Below, in pieces: positions 1 to 9,278 of a stretch of 64,000 nt of DNA. The notes under the pieces are model-generated. The model saw only the letters and a program-made list of their open reading frames with translations. It was not told the origin of the DNA and did no database searches. The number at the start of each line of letters is the position of its first letter. The stretch's first letter is position 1. The stretch spans positions 117,951,473 through 118,015,472 of the forward strand of contig NW_024609846.1 of NCBI RefSeq assembly GCF_016920785.2. Reading direction: 5' to 3'. The position numbers were made by a program, and so were the translations under genes. Origin of the DNA: Ixodes scapularis. Lineage: Eukaryota; Arthropoda; Arachnida; Ixodida; Ixodidae.

Positions 1-18
1 CGGTGAGACCTCTTTTTT
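1..18 (+). tRNA. 3' end of a tRNA-Gln gene with Pol III terminator (cut by window edge)
   Basis: Bases 1-11 match the end of the complete tRNA-Gln at 9,279-9,349 (end of the T stem, acceptor strand TGAGACC, discriminator T). A run of six T at 13-18 follows and would act as a Pol III terminator. The next few bases (atgagct) are also shared with the flank of the second tRNA-Gln. This indicates two units of one tRNA array. The rest of the gene lies outside the window. Confidence 0.75.
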
Positions 19-250
19 ATGAGCTCATTTGAGCGATTTATTTATTTATTTATTTATTTCAATACCCTCAGGGCCCATAGGGCATTAAAGAGGGGGTGGG
101 GCATATAAGAATTCACTCGAAAGAAAGTACAAACGTAAAAGGCAGTGATTAAAACACAATGAAATCGACAAAATATTAACAAAAGTGATTAATCGCTTCT
201 TTAAATAAATCAAGTGATAGGATAGCTGCTAAAGATTGCATAAGTTGGTT

Positions 251-1888
251 CTACTCAGAAGACGTTCTTGGTATGGTCGAGTCGTTGTATGCTGATGTCT
301 CACAGTGAGGAATGCCGACCTTGAAACGGTGATCAATGCGTGAAGAGATATATGCGGGGTTAAGGAATAACTTATCTTTTAGTGAAGCGTTGAAGTGAAA
401 ATTTTTGTAGAAAAGGCATAGACGAGATATTTTTCGCCGTAAAGAAAGAAGAGGCAGGGACAATGAGGTTTTCATAGATGATACACTAGCGGTGCGATGA
501 TAGTTAGAATAGATAAAACGTACTCCACGATTTTGAACAGATTCAACGTTAGTCACAAGCGTTGTTTGACCGGGGTCCCAGATTGATGAGGCGTACTCTA
601 ATTTTGAACGAACTAGAGTTTTGTACAGAAGCAATTTTAATAATATTGGGGCTGAAGAGAAGTTTCTTTTCAGATATCCAAGCATAGAGTTAGCGTTAGC
701 GATAATATGATCAGTATGTAATTTCCATGAAACGTTAGAAGTAATGTGAACACCAAAATATTTGTAAGACGTCACAGATTCCAGTAGGTTGTTAGAAATT
801 GAGTATGGTGATGGGAATGTGTTCCGACGAGAAACCCTCATGGATTTGCATTTGTTAGTGTTAAGAGTCATTTTCCATAAGTTACACCATTCGGATACAG
901 CACACAGGACACAGTGAAGTAGTGCTGCGTCAGAATCGTTAGTTATTTCACGATAAATTACACAGTCATCGGCAAATAAACTTATTGAGGATAATACACA
1001 CAGTGGTAAGTCATTTATAAAAATAAGGAACAAAAGAGGTCCTAAAGCGGAACCTTGTGGGACACCAGAAGTAAAAGGACTAATGGAAAAATTAGTTTCA
1101 TTCGCACAAACATATTGAGATCGATTAGTTAGGAAAAAATGTAATCCACGACAAAACATAGGGATCAATGTTAAGTTTGCTAAGTTTAAAAAGTAACAAT
1201 TTATGAGAAACTTTGTCAAAAGCTTTGGCGAAATCAAAAAACACGCAGTCAACCTGGGACCCACGGTCAAGAATGGAAAGTAGGTCATTAGTGAAAGACA
1301 AAAGCTGAGTCTCACAAGAGAGATTTGCGAAAACCATGTTGTGAGGGTGAAAAGAAAGAATTTGAATCTAAGAAATTAACTAAGTGAGAATAAATAATGT
1401 GCTCTAAACGTTTGCAGGGGGTCCTGGTTAACGAAATGGGTCTGTAATTAAGAGGAGTATGTTTGTTACCTGTCTTGTAAAGTGGAACCACCTTTCCTTT
1501 TTTCCAATCATCCGGTAAGACCCCAAGGTTGAGTGACTGCTCAAAAATTTTTGTAAGAAAAAATTGACATGTAGTGTTTAGTGTTCTTAAGAAATTTAGA
1601 GGTAATGCTGTCAACACAACACGAGGAAGAAAATTTCAAATTATCAATCAACTTTAAAATCCCGTCGTAATCAAAAGGAAGCGGATCCATGGGAAAGAAA
1701 GCATAATCTGGAAAAATAAGATAAACTAAACCATCATTATCAGTAAACGCCTTGACAAAGACGTCGTTCAGAATGGATGCACATTGAGCTTTGGGAATGT
1801 CAATACCCTCAACATCAGTGAGCGGTACAGCCATTCCTTTAGGTCCGTTCATAACACTCCAAAATTGTTTAGGGCTATTTGCTAACAT
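251..1888 (-). pseudogene. LINE reverse transcriptase domain, frameshifted
   Basis: Read from high to low coordinates, the fragments are a pre-RT segment (1,888-1,541), the YRPIS motif (within 1,617-1,312), the FDFAKAFDKVSH motif (within 1,337-1,125), and then GVPQGS, a catalytic FADD box in place of YADD, and the thumb and C-terminal region (within 1,315-251). Each fragment is in a different frame from the next, which shows several indels. The polymerase core residues survive but no single product could contain them. It would have primed cDNA synthesis at nicked target DNA. Confidence 0.85.
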
Positions 1889-2540
1889 TGAAGGAAGGGT
1901 AACATTAAAAAAAAGTCAGTTTTGCTTGCTTGATGGCTGCCTTATAAGCAATGCCAACAGATTTATAAAGCTCCCAGCGGTCAGCGAAGCCAGACAACTT
2001 TGCAGCACGGAAAAGGCGTTCTTTTCTTATTAGCAAGGCGTTCAAGAGTTACATTAAACGAGGGACACATATGGTTAGATACGATATTCCTACACGGAAT
2101 GAATAAATTAATTAGAGAATTTACTTTGTTTTTAAACATGTTCCAATTAGTCTCAATTGTGCGTTCTGACAACGCAGGCAGAAATTCTTTAAGAAAGCAA
2201 GCCAACTCGTTATTTATTGCACCGAAATTTACTTTGCTATAATCGAGAAAGTGTTTGGTAGATTTGTTAGCAACATGCTAGGAAGCTTGCATTCTGAAAT
2301 TCAAAATAGCATGATCGCTAATGCCCGGTAAATAAGTTATAGAAGAAGCGAGATTAGGGTCAGTTGTAAGAATAAGGTTTAACACATTGGCCGTCGCATC
2401 AGTAATCCGAGTAGGCTCAGTGACACATTGAGAAAAAGAAAAATCAGAACAGAGACTAATAAAATCCGACTAATTAGGAGAGCTACTAGATGCAGCGGGA
2501 AACGGTCCACACCAGTTGATCAAGGGAAGATTAAAATCAC

Positions 2541-2969
2541 CTAGTAAAAACATGGGTGCGAGGGGAACGTTGAGCAAATCATAATTAAAGCATCATGCAA
2601 ATCCGAGCAAAAATTTGCAGGAGCGTTGGAAGGACGGTAACAAACGCACAAAATAATATTTCTATAACCGCACTGTAGGCGTACGCAAACAAGTTCCAAC
2701 GGGGAAACAATATTCACGTGATAACATTCAATGGCTTTATTCACTGCAATTAAAACACCTCTCCCACGCCTATCTGTTCTGTCACACCGATAAAAATTGT
2801 AGCATTTAACAAAGTCAAAAATTTCATTATCACGGACAGCACTTAACAGCCACGTTTCAGTCAAAACAACAATATCGCTTGATGATGCATCAATAAGTAT
2901 TGACAGGTCATCGCGGTTACGGACTACGCTTCTTATGTTAGTAAAAAGAACTGAAATCTCATTTGGCAA
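2541..2969 (-). pseudogene. LINE ORF2 N-terminal endonuclease fragment
   Basis: The 142-residue frame shows the start of an exonuclease/endonuclease/phosphatase fold: an N-terminal NIRS segment, the VLTETWL segment with the metal-binding Glu, a GRGV segment, and VCYRPSN. The GDFN and SDH catalytic segments that should follow are not in this frame. On the minus strand a MGDFNL-like stretch can be read just beyond it near 2,530 in another frame. It belongs to the LINE that continues into the reverse transcriptase at 1,888-251. Confidence 0.75.
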
Positions 2970-3046
2970 AGAAAGGAGACTACGCGTGTGCTTACCGGCG
3001 TCTTTTTTTAGCTCAGAGGGGACAGATTCAAACGCGCTATCTCTAG

Positions 3047-3730
3047 TTAGTTAGGAGGCGGCTTCATAAACTTCGTTTGTGTTATGGGCGAACAACAATT
3101 GCTTACTGCCGATATACAATTTGTCGACACGAAGTTTATAACAACCCCCTGGGTATGAGCAAATTCATGCAGCCGTTTTCTGGCAAGTTGAACATTTTGT
3201 GAAAAATCCTCGCTGATAGAAATACCCGTATTTTTTAGCTTGTAGCACGACCCCAGCACTGCATCCTTATGTTCAAAGAAGGAAAACTTTACAACAATAG
3301 GCCTTTTCTTGCTGGTGTCGAACTTCCCGATGCGGTGAGTCCGTTCGATTGTAGCAGGGTCAATTCGTACGTCAAGCTTATCTGAGCACACATCCAAAAC
3401 CAGCTTTTCCGATTGAGCCCACGTTTCTTTAGCCGAGTCATTAATGCCAAAGAAAAGCAAGTTGGATCGACGGGAACGACACTCTGCGTCATCGGAACGA
3501 CGCTTGAGAATGGCCAATTCCGAAAGTACACACTCGAATTTCGCCTCAAGTTCGTCTGTCGAGTTCATTTTCGATTTGCAACTTGCGAGATCACTTTCAA
3601 TCATTTCAACACGCGCGGTGAGAGTGGTTATCGAGTCATTTGTTCGTTTTTGCTCGTCCCTGATTTCTTTCAGCTGAAGCAACACGCTTGCTTGGCCGGA
3701 ATGCATTTCGCTGACAAGCGACCCTATTTT
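3047..3730 (-). pseudogene. LINE ORF1 body
   Basis: This frame of about 220 residues begins with a heptad-rich stretch that looks like a coiled coil (residues about 8-75). A basic region with RRSNLLFFGI and an RTHRIG motif follows, resembling the RRM-like/transposase-22-like core of LINE ORF1 proteins. Such proteins bind element RNA. The open frame extends a little upstream of its first ATG. It is one frame away from the upstream leader that carries the 2A-like motif, so a small indel near 3,740-3,750 has separated them. The end near 3,047 abuts the endonuclease region. Confidence 0.65.
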
Positions 3731-4301
3731 CGCTAGTGACTCGATCGGTTTCAGGTTTAGACATGGGACCAGGGTTACGCTCTATGTCTCCACTAAGAAG
3801 TAACAACAATTCAAGAGACCGCTTCAGACACATCAGTGGGCACGGCAAAACAAGACAAACGTAATTGCCCTTAACGGAGTGCGACAGTTTTTGCCTACTA
3901 ACCTGCAGAGCAAACAGGAGCGGTATGTTAGGTGTCATTGTCGTAGCATTTTCGCCGTGCCCACTGGTCGAAAACGCCTGCGAGAAAGCTTTTGAAGGCA
4001 GTGTGCTTGATGTCGATGCTGGTGGGGCTTGCGTGTCAGGCGACACTGGCGGCAGAAATCCTGGTATCGCTCCAACGGTGAATTCATCGCCATCGAGGGG
4101 GGTGGCCAGGGTAATCAGCGGTGCTGTCTTTGTCATCACGGACGTTGCGTTGGTCGCTTTCGGGTAGAAGGATTGAAGGCCACTGTCACTCGCCTCGAGA
4201 AGAAACTGCAAAGCAAACAGGAGTGGTATGTTAGGTGTCATTGTCGTAGCATTTTCGCCGTGCCCACTCCCCGGGTTCGTGCCGACTCGGATATAAAGCA
4301 A
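3636..4301 (-). pseudogene. LINE 5' leader ORF with 2A-like ribosome-skipping motif
   Basis: The minus-strand frame encodes a Thr/Pro-rich leader. It then has a hydrophobic Leu-rich stretch running into LLSGDIERNPGP (codons at 3,765-3,800), which fits the 2A consensus D-[IV]-E-x-N-P-G-P. In 2A peptides the bond before the last Pro is not formed and translation resumes, giving two proteins. 2A-like motifs near the N terminus of ORF1-type proteins are known in APE-type LINEs of other invertebrates. The leader also holds a 21-residue stretch present twice, 101 codons apart. After the motif the frame runs out of register with the ORF1 body. Confidence 0.7.
3903..4268. repeat. 63-bp direct repeats in the LINE leader
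   Basis: Bases 3,903-3,965 and 4,206-4,268 are near-identical; I count two differences. They lie 303 bp apart, an exact number of codons, so both encode the same residues in the leader frame. This fits a partial tandem monomer at the 5' end of the LINE. Confidence 0.85.
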
Positions 4302-4322
4302 ATGTCTTTCAGGTGTTCCCGT

Positions 4323-4347
4323 TCCGGCGTGGTCTAGTGGCTAGGAT
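4323..4347 (+). pseudogene. tRNA-Glu 5' part, split by LINE insertion
   Basis: TCCGGCG (4,323-4,329) is the 5' acceptor strand. TGGTCTAGTGG (4,330-4,340) is the D arm and A box of tRNA-Glu. Homology stops at 4,347, where a Tx1-type LINE begins. The acceptor strand pairs fully (one G-T) with CGTCGGA at 9,265-9,271, so the two pieces are halves of one gene. Confidence 0.88.
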
Positions 4348-4384
4348 TCGTCGTTTGGCTTTCGAGGCGAGCAGACGTATCGCA

Positions 4385-5629
4385 ATGAGCTCCGTCGGAG
4401 CGGTATCAACGGCCGCTGATAGCCGTGGTTTCAAGGATGAACGCAGCAGCGAGGACTACAGGATTATCATGCCCCCGATCCCGGCGGGCGAGCATCTGCT
4501 AAATTCTGTCTTTTTGCACGCCGATATCGGAGCAAGACCGTACCGGATCGAAGATTTCAAGGCCGGGCTGGAGAACGCAGGAGTGCTCAAGGACATAGCT
4601 GCGTTTGGTTCATTTCAGATGAACCACGTATGGCTGGCGACCCTGAAGACACCCGCTGCCAAAAAGAAGTTGGCTGACGTCAAGGCCTTCGAAGTTAAAG
4701 GCAGACAGTGCATCATCCTCGACCCGGACCGGGCGGAGGTGCGCCTCAAGTTGCATTGGATTCCGTTCTACCTGCCCGACGACTGCGTAAAGCGAGCCCT
4801 GGAACCTTTCGGCAAAGTCGAGGAAGTTTCCCGAGAGACCTGGCGCGTCGGCGGATTCGAGGGAGTCCAGTCGACCACGAGGACGGTGAGACTAACCCTA
4901 AAAGTGGGCGTCACCATTGAGCACCTGCCGCATCAGCTCCGGCTCGTTGGCTGCACTGCGCTGGTCCTGGCGCCAGGACGGGCACCGCTCTGCCTTCGGT
5001 GCCGCAAGACCGGCCACATCCGGAAGGAGTGTCGTGTGCCCCGCTGTGAAGGCTGTCGACGCTTCGGGCACACTAGAAGCGAGTGTGTCAGGACATACGC
5101 CGTCGTGGCTCACGCGGGGGCGGAAGAAGACCTGGCGGAACACATCATGGACCAGGTCGAGGCGGAAGCGGCGACGGCAGAAGCCGGAGGGACCACCATC
5201 AACCCGGAACCTCGGGGTCAGGGTGGAACATCCGCAAGTATTTCTTCAGCCCAACCCCAGGTACCCCCAGCTGAGGTGAAAACCCAAGCGAACGTCACTC
5301 CAACGCGAGAAACGGCAGGCAGCGGGCCTACTCACCCTCTGCCGCCCCAAGAACCCGACGGCAAAGAAGACGAACACCAGGCACACCGGGCGTCAGTAGC
5401 CCCCGCCCAAAAGGCGGACCACGAGGACGACGGCGTCCAAATGGAGGCCGTGGACGGCTCTGCCAAGCGGCCTCTCCCGCCATCAGCTACACCGGACGAC
5501 GAGCACCCAGCGGAGCTCCAGAACACGGTGCTCGAAAGGTGGAGAACGGTCATGTCCAAGAGGGGCAAATACCAAGGAGGAAGGCCTCGAACCTCGGTGG
5601 AGGTCAAGCCTCGGGAAGAACCGCGGTGA
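4385..5629 (+). CDS. Tx1-type LINE ORF1 protein with two CCHC zinc knuckles
   Basis: This protein of 414 residues probably binds element RNA. I place the start at the ATG at 4,385, because the frame upstream runs back into tRNA sequence. The N-terminal 190 residues have no motif I can name with certainty; a fold of RRM type is possible. Two CX2CX4HX4C knuckles follow from about residue 203: CLRCRKTGHIRKEC and CEGCRRFGHTRSEC. The C-terminal half is rich in Pro, Glu and charged residues and is probably disordered. Zinc knuckles in ORF1 are usual for Tx1 and other L1-lineage elements. ORF2 begins within about 60 bp after the stop. The frame is fully open. Confidence 0.85.
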   Translation: MSSVGAVSTAADSRGFKDERSSEDYRIIMPPIPAGEHLLNSVFLHADIGARPYRIEDFKAGLENAGVLKDIAAFGSFQMNHVWLATLKTPAAKKKLADVKAFEVKGRQCIILDPDRAEVRLKLHWIPFYLPDDCVKRALEPFGKVEEVSRETWRVGGFEGVQSTTRTVRLTLKVGVTIEHLPHQLRLVGCTALVLAPGRAPLCLRCRKTGHIRKECRVPRCEGCRRFGHTRSECVRTYAVVAHAGAEEDLAEHIMDQVEAEAATAEAGGTTINPEPRGQGGTSASISSAQPQVPPAEVKTQANVTPTRETAGSGPTHPLPPQEPDGKEDEHQAHRASVAPAQKADHEDDGVQMEAVDGSAKRPLPPSATPDDEHPAELQNTVLERWRTVMSKRGKYQGGRPRTSVEVKPREEPR

Positions 5630-5686
5630 GGTGACCAGAAAAAAGAACACTAGGGTCGTGAGTGGGTTTTTTTCTATGTCAGAATG

Positions 5687-6431
5687 ACAGTGTAGTTGCA
5701 CGGTTTTTGCTTTAATCTCCGCCAATTTTAATATAGCCCTCATATTTGCCACCCTCAATATACGTGGTTTAAATTCGAGGAAGAAGCAGTACCAGTTGCA
5801 ACGCTTGTTATCTGACGCGAATCCGGATTTTCTTGCAGTGCAAGAAACTAAAATGGAAAGTGATAATGACATTGCGATTGCGCTAAAGCCTTTTCTTTTC
5901 AAATATGAAGTGTGCGTGAGTCAGGCGGTTGGTTTTTCGGCGGGATGTTTCCTTTTTCTGAAAAAATCCATCAATCTTTCGAACTTACATGTTACTACAG
6001 ATGATCGCGGACGTTTTATTTTATGCGATTTTAATTTGGCAAGTGTTCAGTGGCGGGTTATATGTGTATACGCACCGAATAATGCGGGAGACAGAGAACA
6101 GTTTTTTCAGTCTCTACACAGTTACGTATACTGTGACAGAACAGTTGTTCTGATGGGTGATTTTAACTGTGTTTGCGATGAGAGCGATAAGTCCTCGCAG
6201 ACAGCGATAAGTAATAACAGCGTGAGCGTTTTGAGAGACATGGTAATCTCTTGTGGCCTGGATGACGTAGGCGGATCGTGCGCACCAACGCATAGTCTGC
6301 GCTACACCCATTTTCAAGCTTCTTCCCACGCTCGTCTTGACCGTATTTATTTATCGTGTGACCTATTACAAGTGCGTGAGTATAGCGTCCAACCAGTTTT
6401 TTTTCTCGGACTATTGCCTCGTAAGCTTTAA
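5687..6431 (+). CDS. Tx1-type LINE ORF2, N-terminal endonuclease (separated by a T-run frameshift)
   Basis: The frame is open from just after a TGA at 5,684. It encodes an APE-type endonuclease with TLNIRGLN, the metal-ligand Glu in AVQETK, VYAPN, MGDFNCV and a LDRIYLS segment. No ATG lies in this frame before the TLNIRG segment, so ORF2 must start at a non-ATG codon or by reinitiation after ORF1. The final SDYCLVSFKI motif of the domain is one frame off, in the reverse transcriptase frame that opens at 6,337. The switch occurs in eight consecutive T at 6,397-6,404. A one-base length change there would explain it. The enzyme would nick the tRNA-Glu target. Confidence 0.82.
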
Positions 6432-9117
6432 AATAGAGAAAAAAGAAAGCGCAGCCTCAAAGTTCAATTGGGGCCTCTGGAAGATCAACAGAACACTACT
6501 TAAGGACGAAAAGTTCATTGATACTGTAGACGGACTACTGCGTGACGTTAGCAAAAGGGACGGCGACTTAGGCGAAATGTGGGAAGTATTAAAAGAGGAA
6601 GTGAAATTGGTAGCGATCGAAAGATTGAGCAACATTCTTTTTCAACGCAAGGAGCGCGAAAAACAACTAAAACGGAACCTGGAAGCACTTCACCGCTTAG
6701 AGAGCCAAAAACCAGGAACAAGCATGGAAGATATACGAAACATTAAGGCAGAGCTAGACAACATATACCAAGAAAAGTACAAAGGGGCAGTAATACGTTC
6801 ACGGTCTGAGAAGTACCTATTGGGGGAGCAGCCCACCAAGCGAGCTTTGTCCGATGAAAAGAAATATGCGTTGTCAAAGGAAATCCGTGAAATTGAGGTT
6901 AATGGGGCAATAAGCAGGGATAAAGAGGTCATTCAGCAAGGCTTTGTCGACTATTATAATAAGCTCTTTGGCGAACGGTCGCCTCCTAAAGGTTTTCAAA
7001 ATCTAGATGACTTCCTTGCTCTCATGCCCCAACTAAGCGAGGACGCGAAAACATGGCTAGAAGGAGACATAACCATAGGAGAGATCGAGCTAGTTATTGA
7101 TTCGTTAGCGCGACAGAAAACGCCGGGGCCCGATGGCCTGTGTGCGGAATTTTATCAATGTTTCAAAAAATCTGTCAGCCCCTTACTGCTTTCGGTATTT
7201 CAAGAAGCCTACAAAAAACATAAATTGCCACGTTCATTTTCTGAGGCCCATACAATTTTTATACCGAAGTCGGACGACGAAGTCAAAAAACGCAGTGTAA
7301 CAGGCTATAGGCCTATTTCGTTGTGCAACACAGACTATAAAATATTTACAAAAGTCCTCACGCGCCGCCTTCAGAAAGTCATCGTTGACCTTATTGGAGA
7401 TCACCAAACTTGTGGCATACAAGGGAGGTCTATACAAACAAACATACACGTAGCAAGGAGTATTTTAGAAACAGTGGGGGGTAGCCGCGTGGCCATGATT
7501 CAGTTGGATTTCGAAAAAGCTTTCGATAGGGTTCGGCACGACGTGCTGAAGCGGATTTTATCACACGTAAATGTTGGGGACCTAATCTTGGAAGGCGTGA
7601 CCATGGCTTATGATAACTGTGGTACAAGACTGGTAATAAACAATTCTTTATCAAGACGCATAGAAGTCAAGACATCGGTGCGACAGGGCTGTCCTTTGTC
7701 GCCTCTACTTTTCTCATTATACTTAGAACCTTTTTGCCTGAAAATTGCAGCCTGCAAAAGTATTCGAGGCTTCACCTTAAACACGGTGGAAGTTAAAGTA
7801 TCAGCATATGCGGACGATGTTGCCGTTTTTTGCAGTGATAAAGAAAGCATAGAGGAAACTGTGAAGATCACAAATGAGTATTGTGATGCCACAGGAGCCG
7901 CGGTCAACTGGGGGAAGTGTTGCGGGTTCTGGCACGGCAATTGGACCTCAAAGCCATTGTCTTTTGCAAGAATTGACTGGACAAGCACTCCAACCACCTA
8001 TCTCGGGGTGCCGTTACAACACTACAAGGACAGCACACCCTATTGGACCGAAGTTTTGGAGGATTTAAAATCAAAGACCGCCACGTGGGTTACTCGGGAT
8101 ATATCTATTTTCACCCGTGCCACGGTATGCAACATCTTCCTCATAGCGAAGCTATGGTACGTTTTACAGGTTCTGGCGTGTAAACGCATAAGCATCCAAA
8201 AGTTTCATAGAGTTTTTGCCACTTTTATATGGAAATCCAGCTGGGAGAGGATGCGAAGAGACAACCTCTTTCGCCGCGTCAAGACCGGGGGACTGGGACT
8301 CACGCACTTGTACGTTAGACAACTAGTTTCACGTTTCTGTTTTCTGCGTGATCAGAACCACCCGTTTCTGCGCACTGTTATCCAGATGAAACTAGCTAAT
8401 TCCCTGCCCGCCATGTTAGTTACCAGTGATTGTGGTAAACCTCTGAGTCTGGTTGGATTTTTGAAAGAAGTGAAGGATGCTGCTTTATTTTTACAATCGC
8501 GATTTTCTATGGAATACCTTAATAGCGTCAAGAAAAAGAAGTTGTCAAGGGATTTAGTTGAAATTCTTTTTCCCACGCCCCTGTACCGCTCAGTTTTTAG
8601 CCATTGTCCGGGACAAGATGTGTTGTGTCGCGTCAAAAAGATGGCTGTCCCGCCCGTTGTCAAATCATTTTTCTTTAAACTTCATAGCGGTACATTGCCT
8701 GTCAAACCATGGTTGGAGGAAAAGGGTCTTTTCGTTCCTTGGTCGATTGATTGTCTCCTGTGCAAGACGCCAGAAACAATAGAGCACATTTTCATTTATT
8801 GTTGGGACGCGGTCTTCTTTTGGGACATACTACAGAGAACGTTGAAAAAGGACTTGGTTATAACGCATGAAACAATTCGTTTCCTTCCAGTCGATAAAGG
8901 GGACACGGTCCCCTATGATATGTTTATAGTCCTGGGTCTGTTGAGTCTATGGAAAACCCGAATGGAACTGCGTCATGCAGACCTGCAAGTTAAACAGGCA
9001 CGTTTTCATTTTATTGATGTGGTAACTCAGGTCCAGTCTGTGTACTGCAGGACTCCTGACACAGCGCCTGACTGGGCACACTTGTTTGAATTGTGTAAAC
9101 ATATGAAGGACTTTTAG
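6337..9117 (+). CDS. Tx1-type LINE ORF2, reverse transcriptase and C-terminal zinc region
   Basis: This 926-residue open frame overlaps the end of the endonuclease frame. In order it has SDYCLVSFKI (end of the endonuclease fold), a basic linker, TPGPDG, YRPISLCN, QTCGIQGRSIQTNIH, FEKAFDRV, RQGCPLSPLLFSLYLEP and the catalytic YADD at 7,807-7,818 (residue about 491). A long thumb and C-terminal region follows. Near the end, CLLCKTPETIEHIFIYC matches the CX2CX7HX4C motif of L1-lineage ORF2 proteins. All polymerase core motifs are intact. It would carry out target-primed reverse transcription at the nicked tRNA gene. Confidence 0.93.
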   Translation: MTVFIYRVTYYKCVSIASNQFFFSDYCLVSFKIEKKESAASKFNWGLWKINRTLLKDEKFIDTVDGLLRDVSKRDGDLGEMWEVLKEEVKLVAIERLSNILFQRKEREKQLKRNLEALHRLESQKPGTSMEDIRNIKAELDNIYQEKYKGAVIRSRSEKYLLGEQPTKRALSDEKKYALSKEIREIEVNGAISRDKEVIQQGFVDYYNKLFGERSPPKGFQNLDDFLALMPQLSEDAKTWLEGDITIGEIELVIDSLARQKTPGPDGLCAEFYQCFKKSVSPLLLSVFQEAYKKHKLPRSFSEAHTIFIPKSDDEVKKRSVTGYRPISLCNTDYKIFTKVLTRRLQKVIVDLIGDHQTCGIQGRSIQTNIHVARSILETVGGSRVAMIQLDFEKAFDRVRHDVLKRILSHVNVGDLILEGVTMAYDNCGTRLVINNSLSRRIEVKTSVRQGCPLSPLLFSLYLEPFCLKIAACKSIRGFTLNTVEVKVSAYADDVAVFCSDKESIEETVKITNEYCDATGAAVNWGKCCGFWHGNWTSKPLSFARIDWTSTPTTYLGVPLQHYKDSTPYWTEVLEDLKSKTATWVTRDISIFTRATVCNIFLIAKLWYVLQVLACKRISIQKFHRVFATFIWKSSWERMRRDNLFRRVKTGGLGLTHLYVRQLVSRFCFLRDQNHPFLRTVIQMKLANSLPAMLVTSDCGKPLSLVGFLKEVKDAALFLQSRFSMEYLNSVKKKKLSRDLVEILFPTPLYRSVFSHCPGQDVLCRVKKMAVPPVVKSFFFKLHSGTLPVKPWLEEKGLFVPWSIDCLLCKTPETIEHIFIYCWDAVFFWDILQRTLKKDLVITHETIRFLPVDKGDTVPYDMFIVLGLLSLWKTRMELRHADLQVKQARFHFIDVVTQVQSVYCRTPDTAPDWAHLFELCKHMKDF

Positions 9118-9186
9118 TTAGCCCATGAGTTTTTGGGCGGTTTGTATGAATATTGACATGGCATTTGTATGCTGCACATTGTGTCC

Positions 9187-9206
9187 AATAAAGAAAAAAA
9201 AAAAAA
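9187..9206 (+). terminator. Polyadenylation signal and A-tail of the Tx1-type LINE
   Basis: AATAAA at 9,187-9,192 runs almost directly into the A-run (to 9,206), which joins tRNA-Glu sequence. The signal sits closer to the tail than in host mRNAs. Confidence 0.75.
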
Positions 9207-9207
9207 G

Positions 9208-9272
9208 TGGTCTAGTGGCTAGGATACCTGGCTTTCACCCAGGAGGCCCGGGTTCGATTCCGGGCGTCGGAA
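9208..9272 (+). pseudogene. tRNA-Glu (UUC) lacking its 5' acceptor strand
   Basis: The D arm and A box (9,208-9,218), the anticodon stem CCTGG/CCAGG with anticodon TTC at 9,234-9,236, a four-base variable region, the T arm and 3' acceptor CGTCGGA with discriminator A are all present. The 5' acceptor strand is replaced by the LINE A-tail, so no mature tRNA can form. The T stem also has one G-G mismatch (9,250 and 9,262). The missing acceptor half is at 4,323-4,329. Confidence 0.88.
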
Positions 9273-9278
9273 GGGTTG

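Larger units (their letters stand above)
36..4310 (-). mobile_element. Decayed CR1/L2-like (Jockey-superfamily) LINE, minus strand
   Basis: This is a non-LTR retrotransposon read on the minus strand. From its 5' end it holds a Pro/Thr-rich leader with a 2A-like motif, ORF1, an apurinic-type endonuclease, a reverse transcriptase and a 3' tail of (ATTT)n preceded by AATAAA-like sequence. The tail lies at 36-60, just behind a tRNA-Gln terminator. Reverse transcriptase motifs fall in at least four reading frames, so the copy is dead. The 3' boundary is fairly clear. The 5' boundary (about 4,270-4,320) is set only by the start of the tRNA-Glu sequence at 4,323. Placement in CR1/L2/Jockey rests on the FADD box and the general ORF2 style and is not a firm clade call. 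Confidence 0.85.
4348..9206 (+). mobile_element. Tx1-type LINE inserted in tRNA-Glu, nearly intact
   Basis: This 4.86-kb non-LTR retrotransposon has two ORFs and ends in AATAAAG plus an A-run. It is flanked by a 19-bp direct repeat, GTGGTCTAGTGGCTAGGAT, at 4,329-4,347 and 9,207-9,225. The repeat is tRNA-Glu A-box sequence. The reverse transcriptase has the QTCGI-x-GRSIQTNIH signature that I associate with the Tx1 group of the L1 lineage. That group contains families specific for repeated RNA genes or microsatellites, including, as I recall, tRNA arrays (Dewa). Only one obvious lesion is seen, a T8 run that separates endonuclease from reverse transcriptase. It therefore looks recent. Specificity is inferred from one insertion. 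Confidence 0.9.

Noticed and set aside
4313..4384. ORF1 start upstream of 4,385
   Set aside because: The longer frame begins inside tRNA-Glu sequence, outside the element. The ATG at 4,385 is the first that lies within it.
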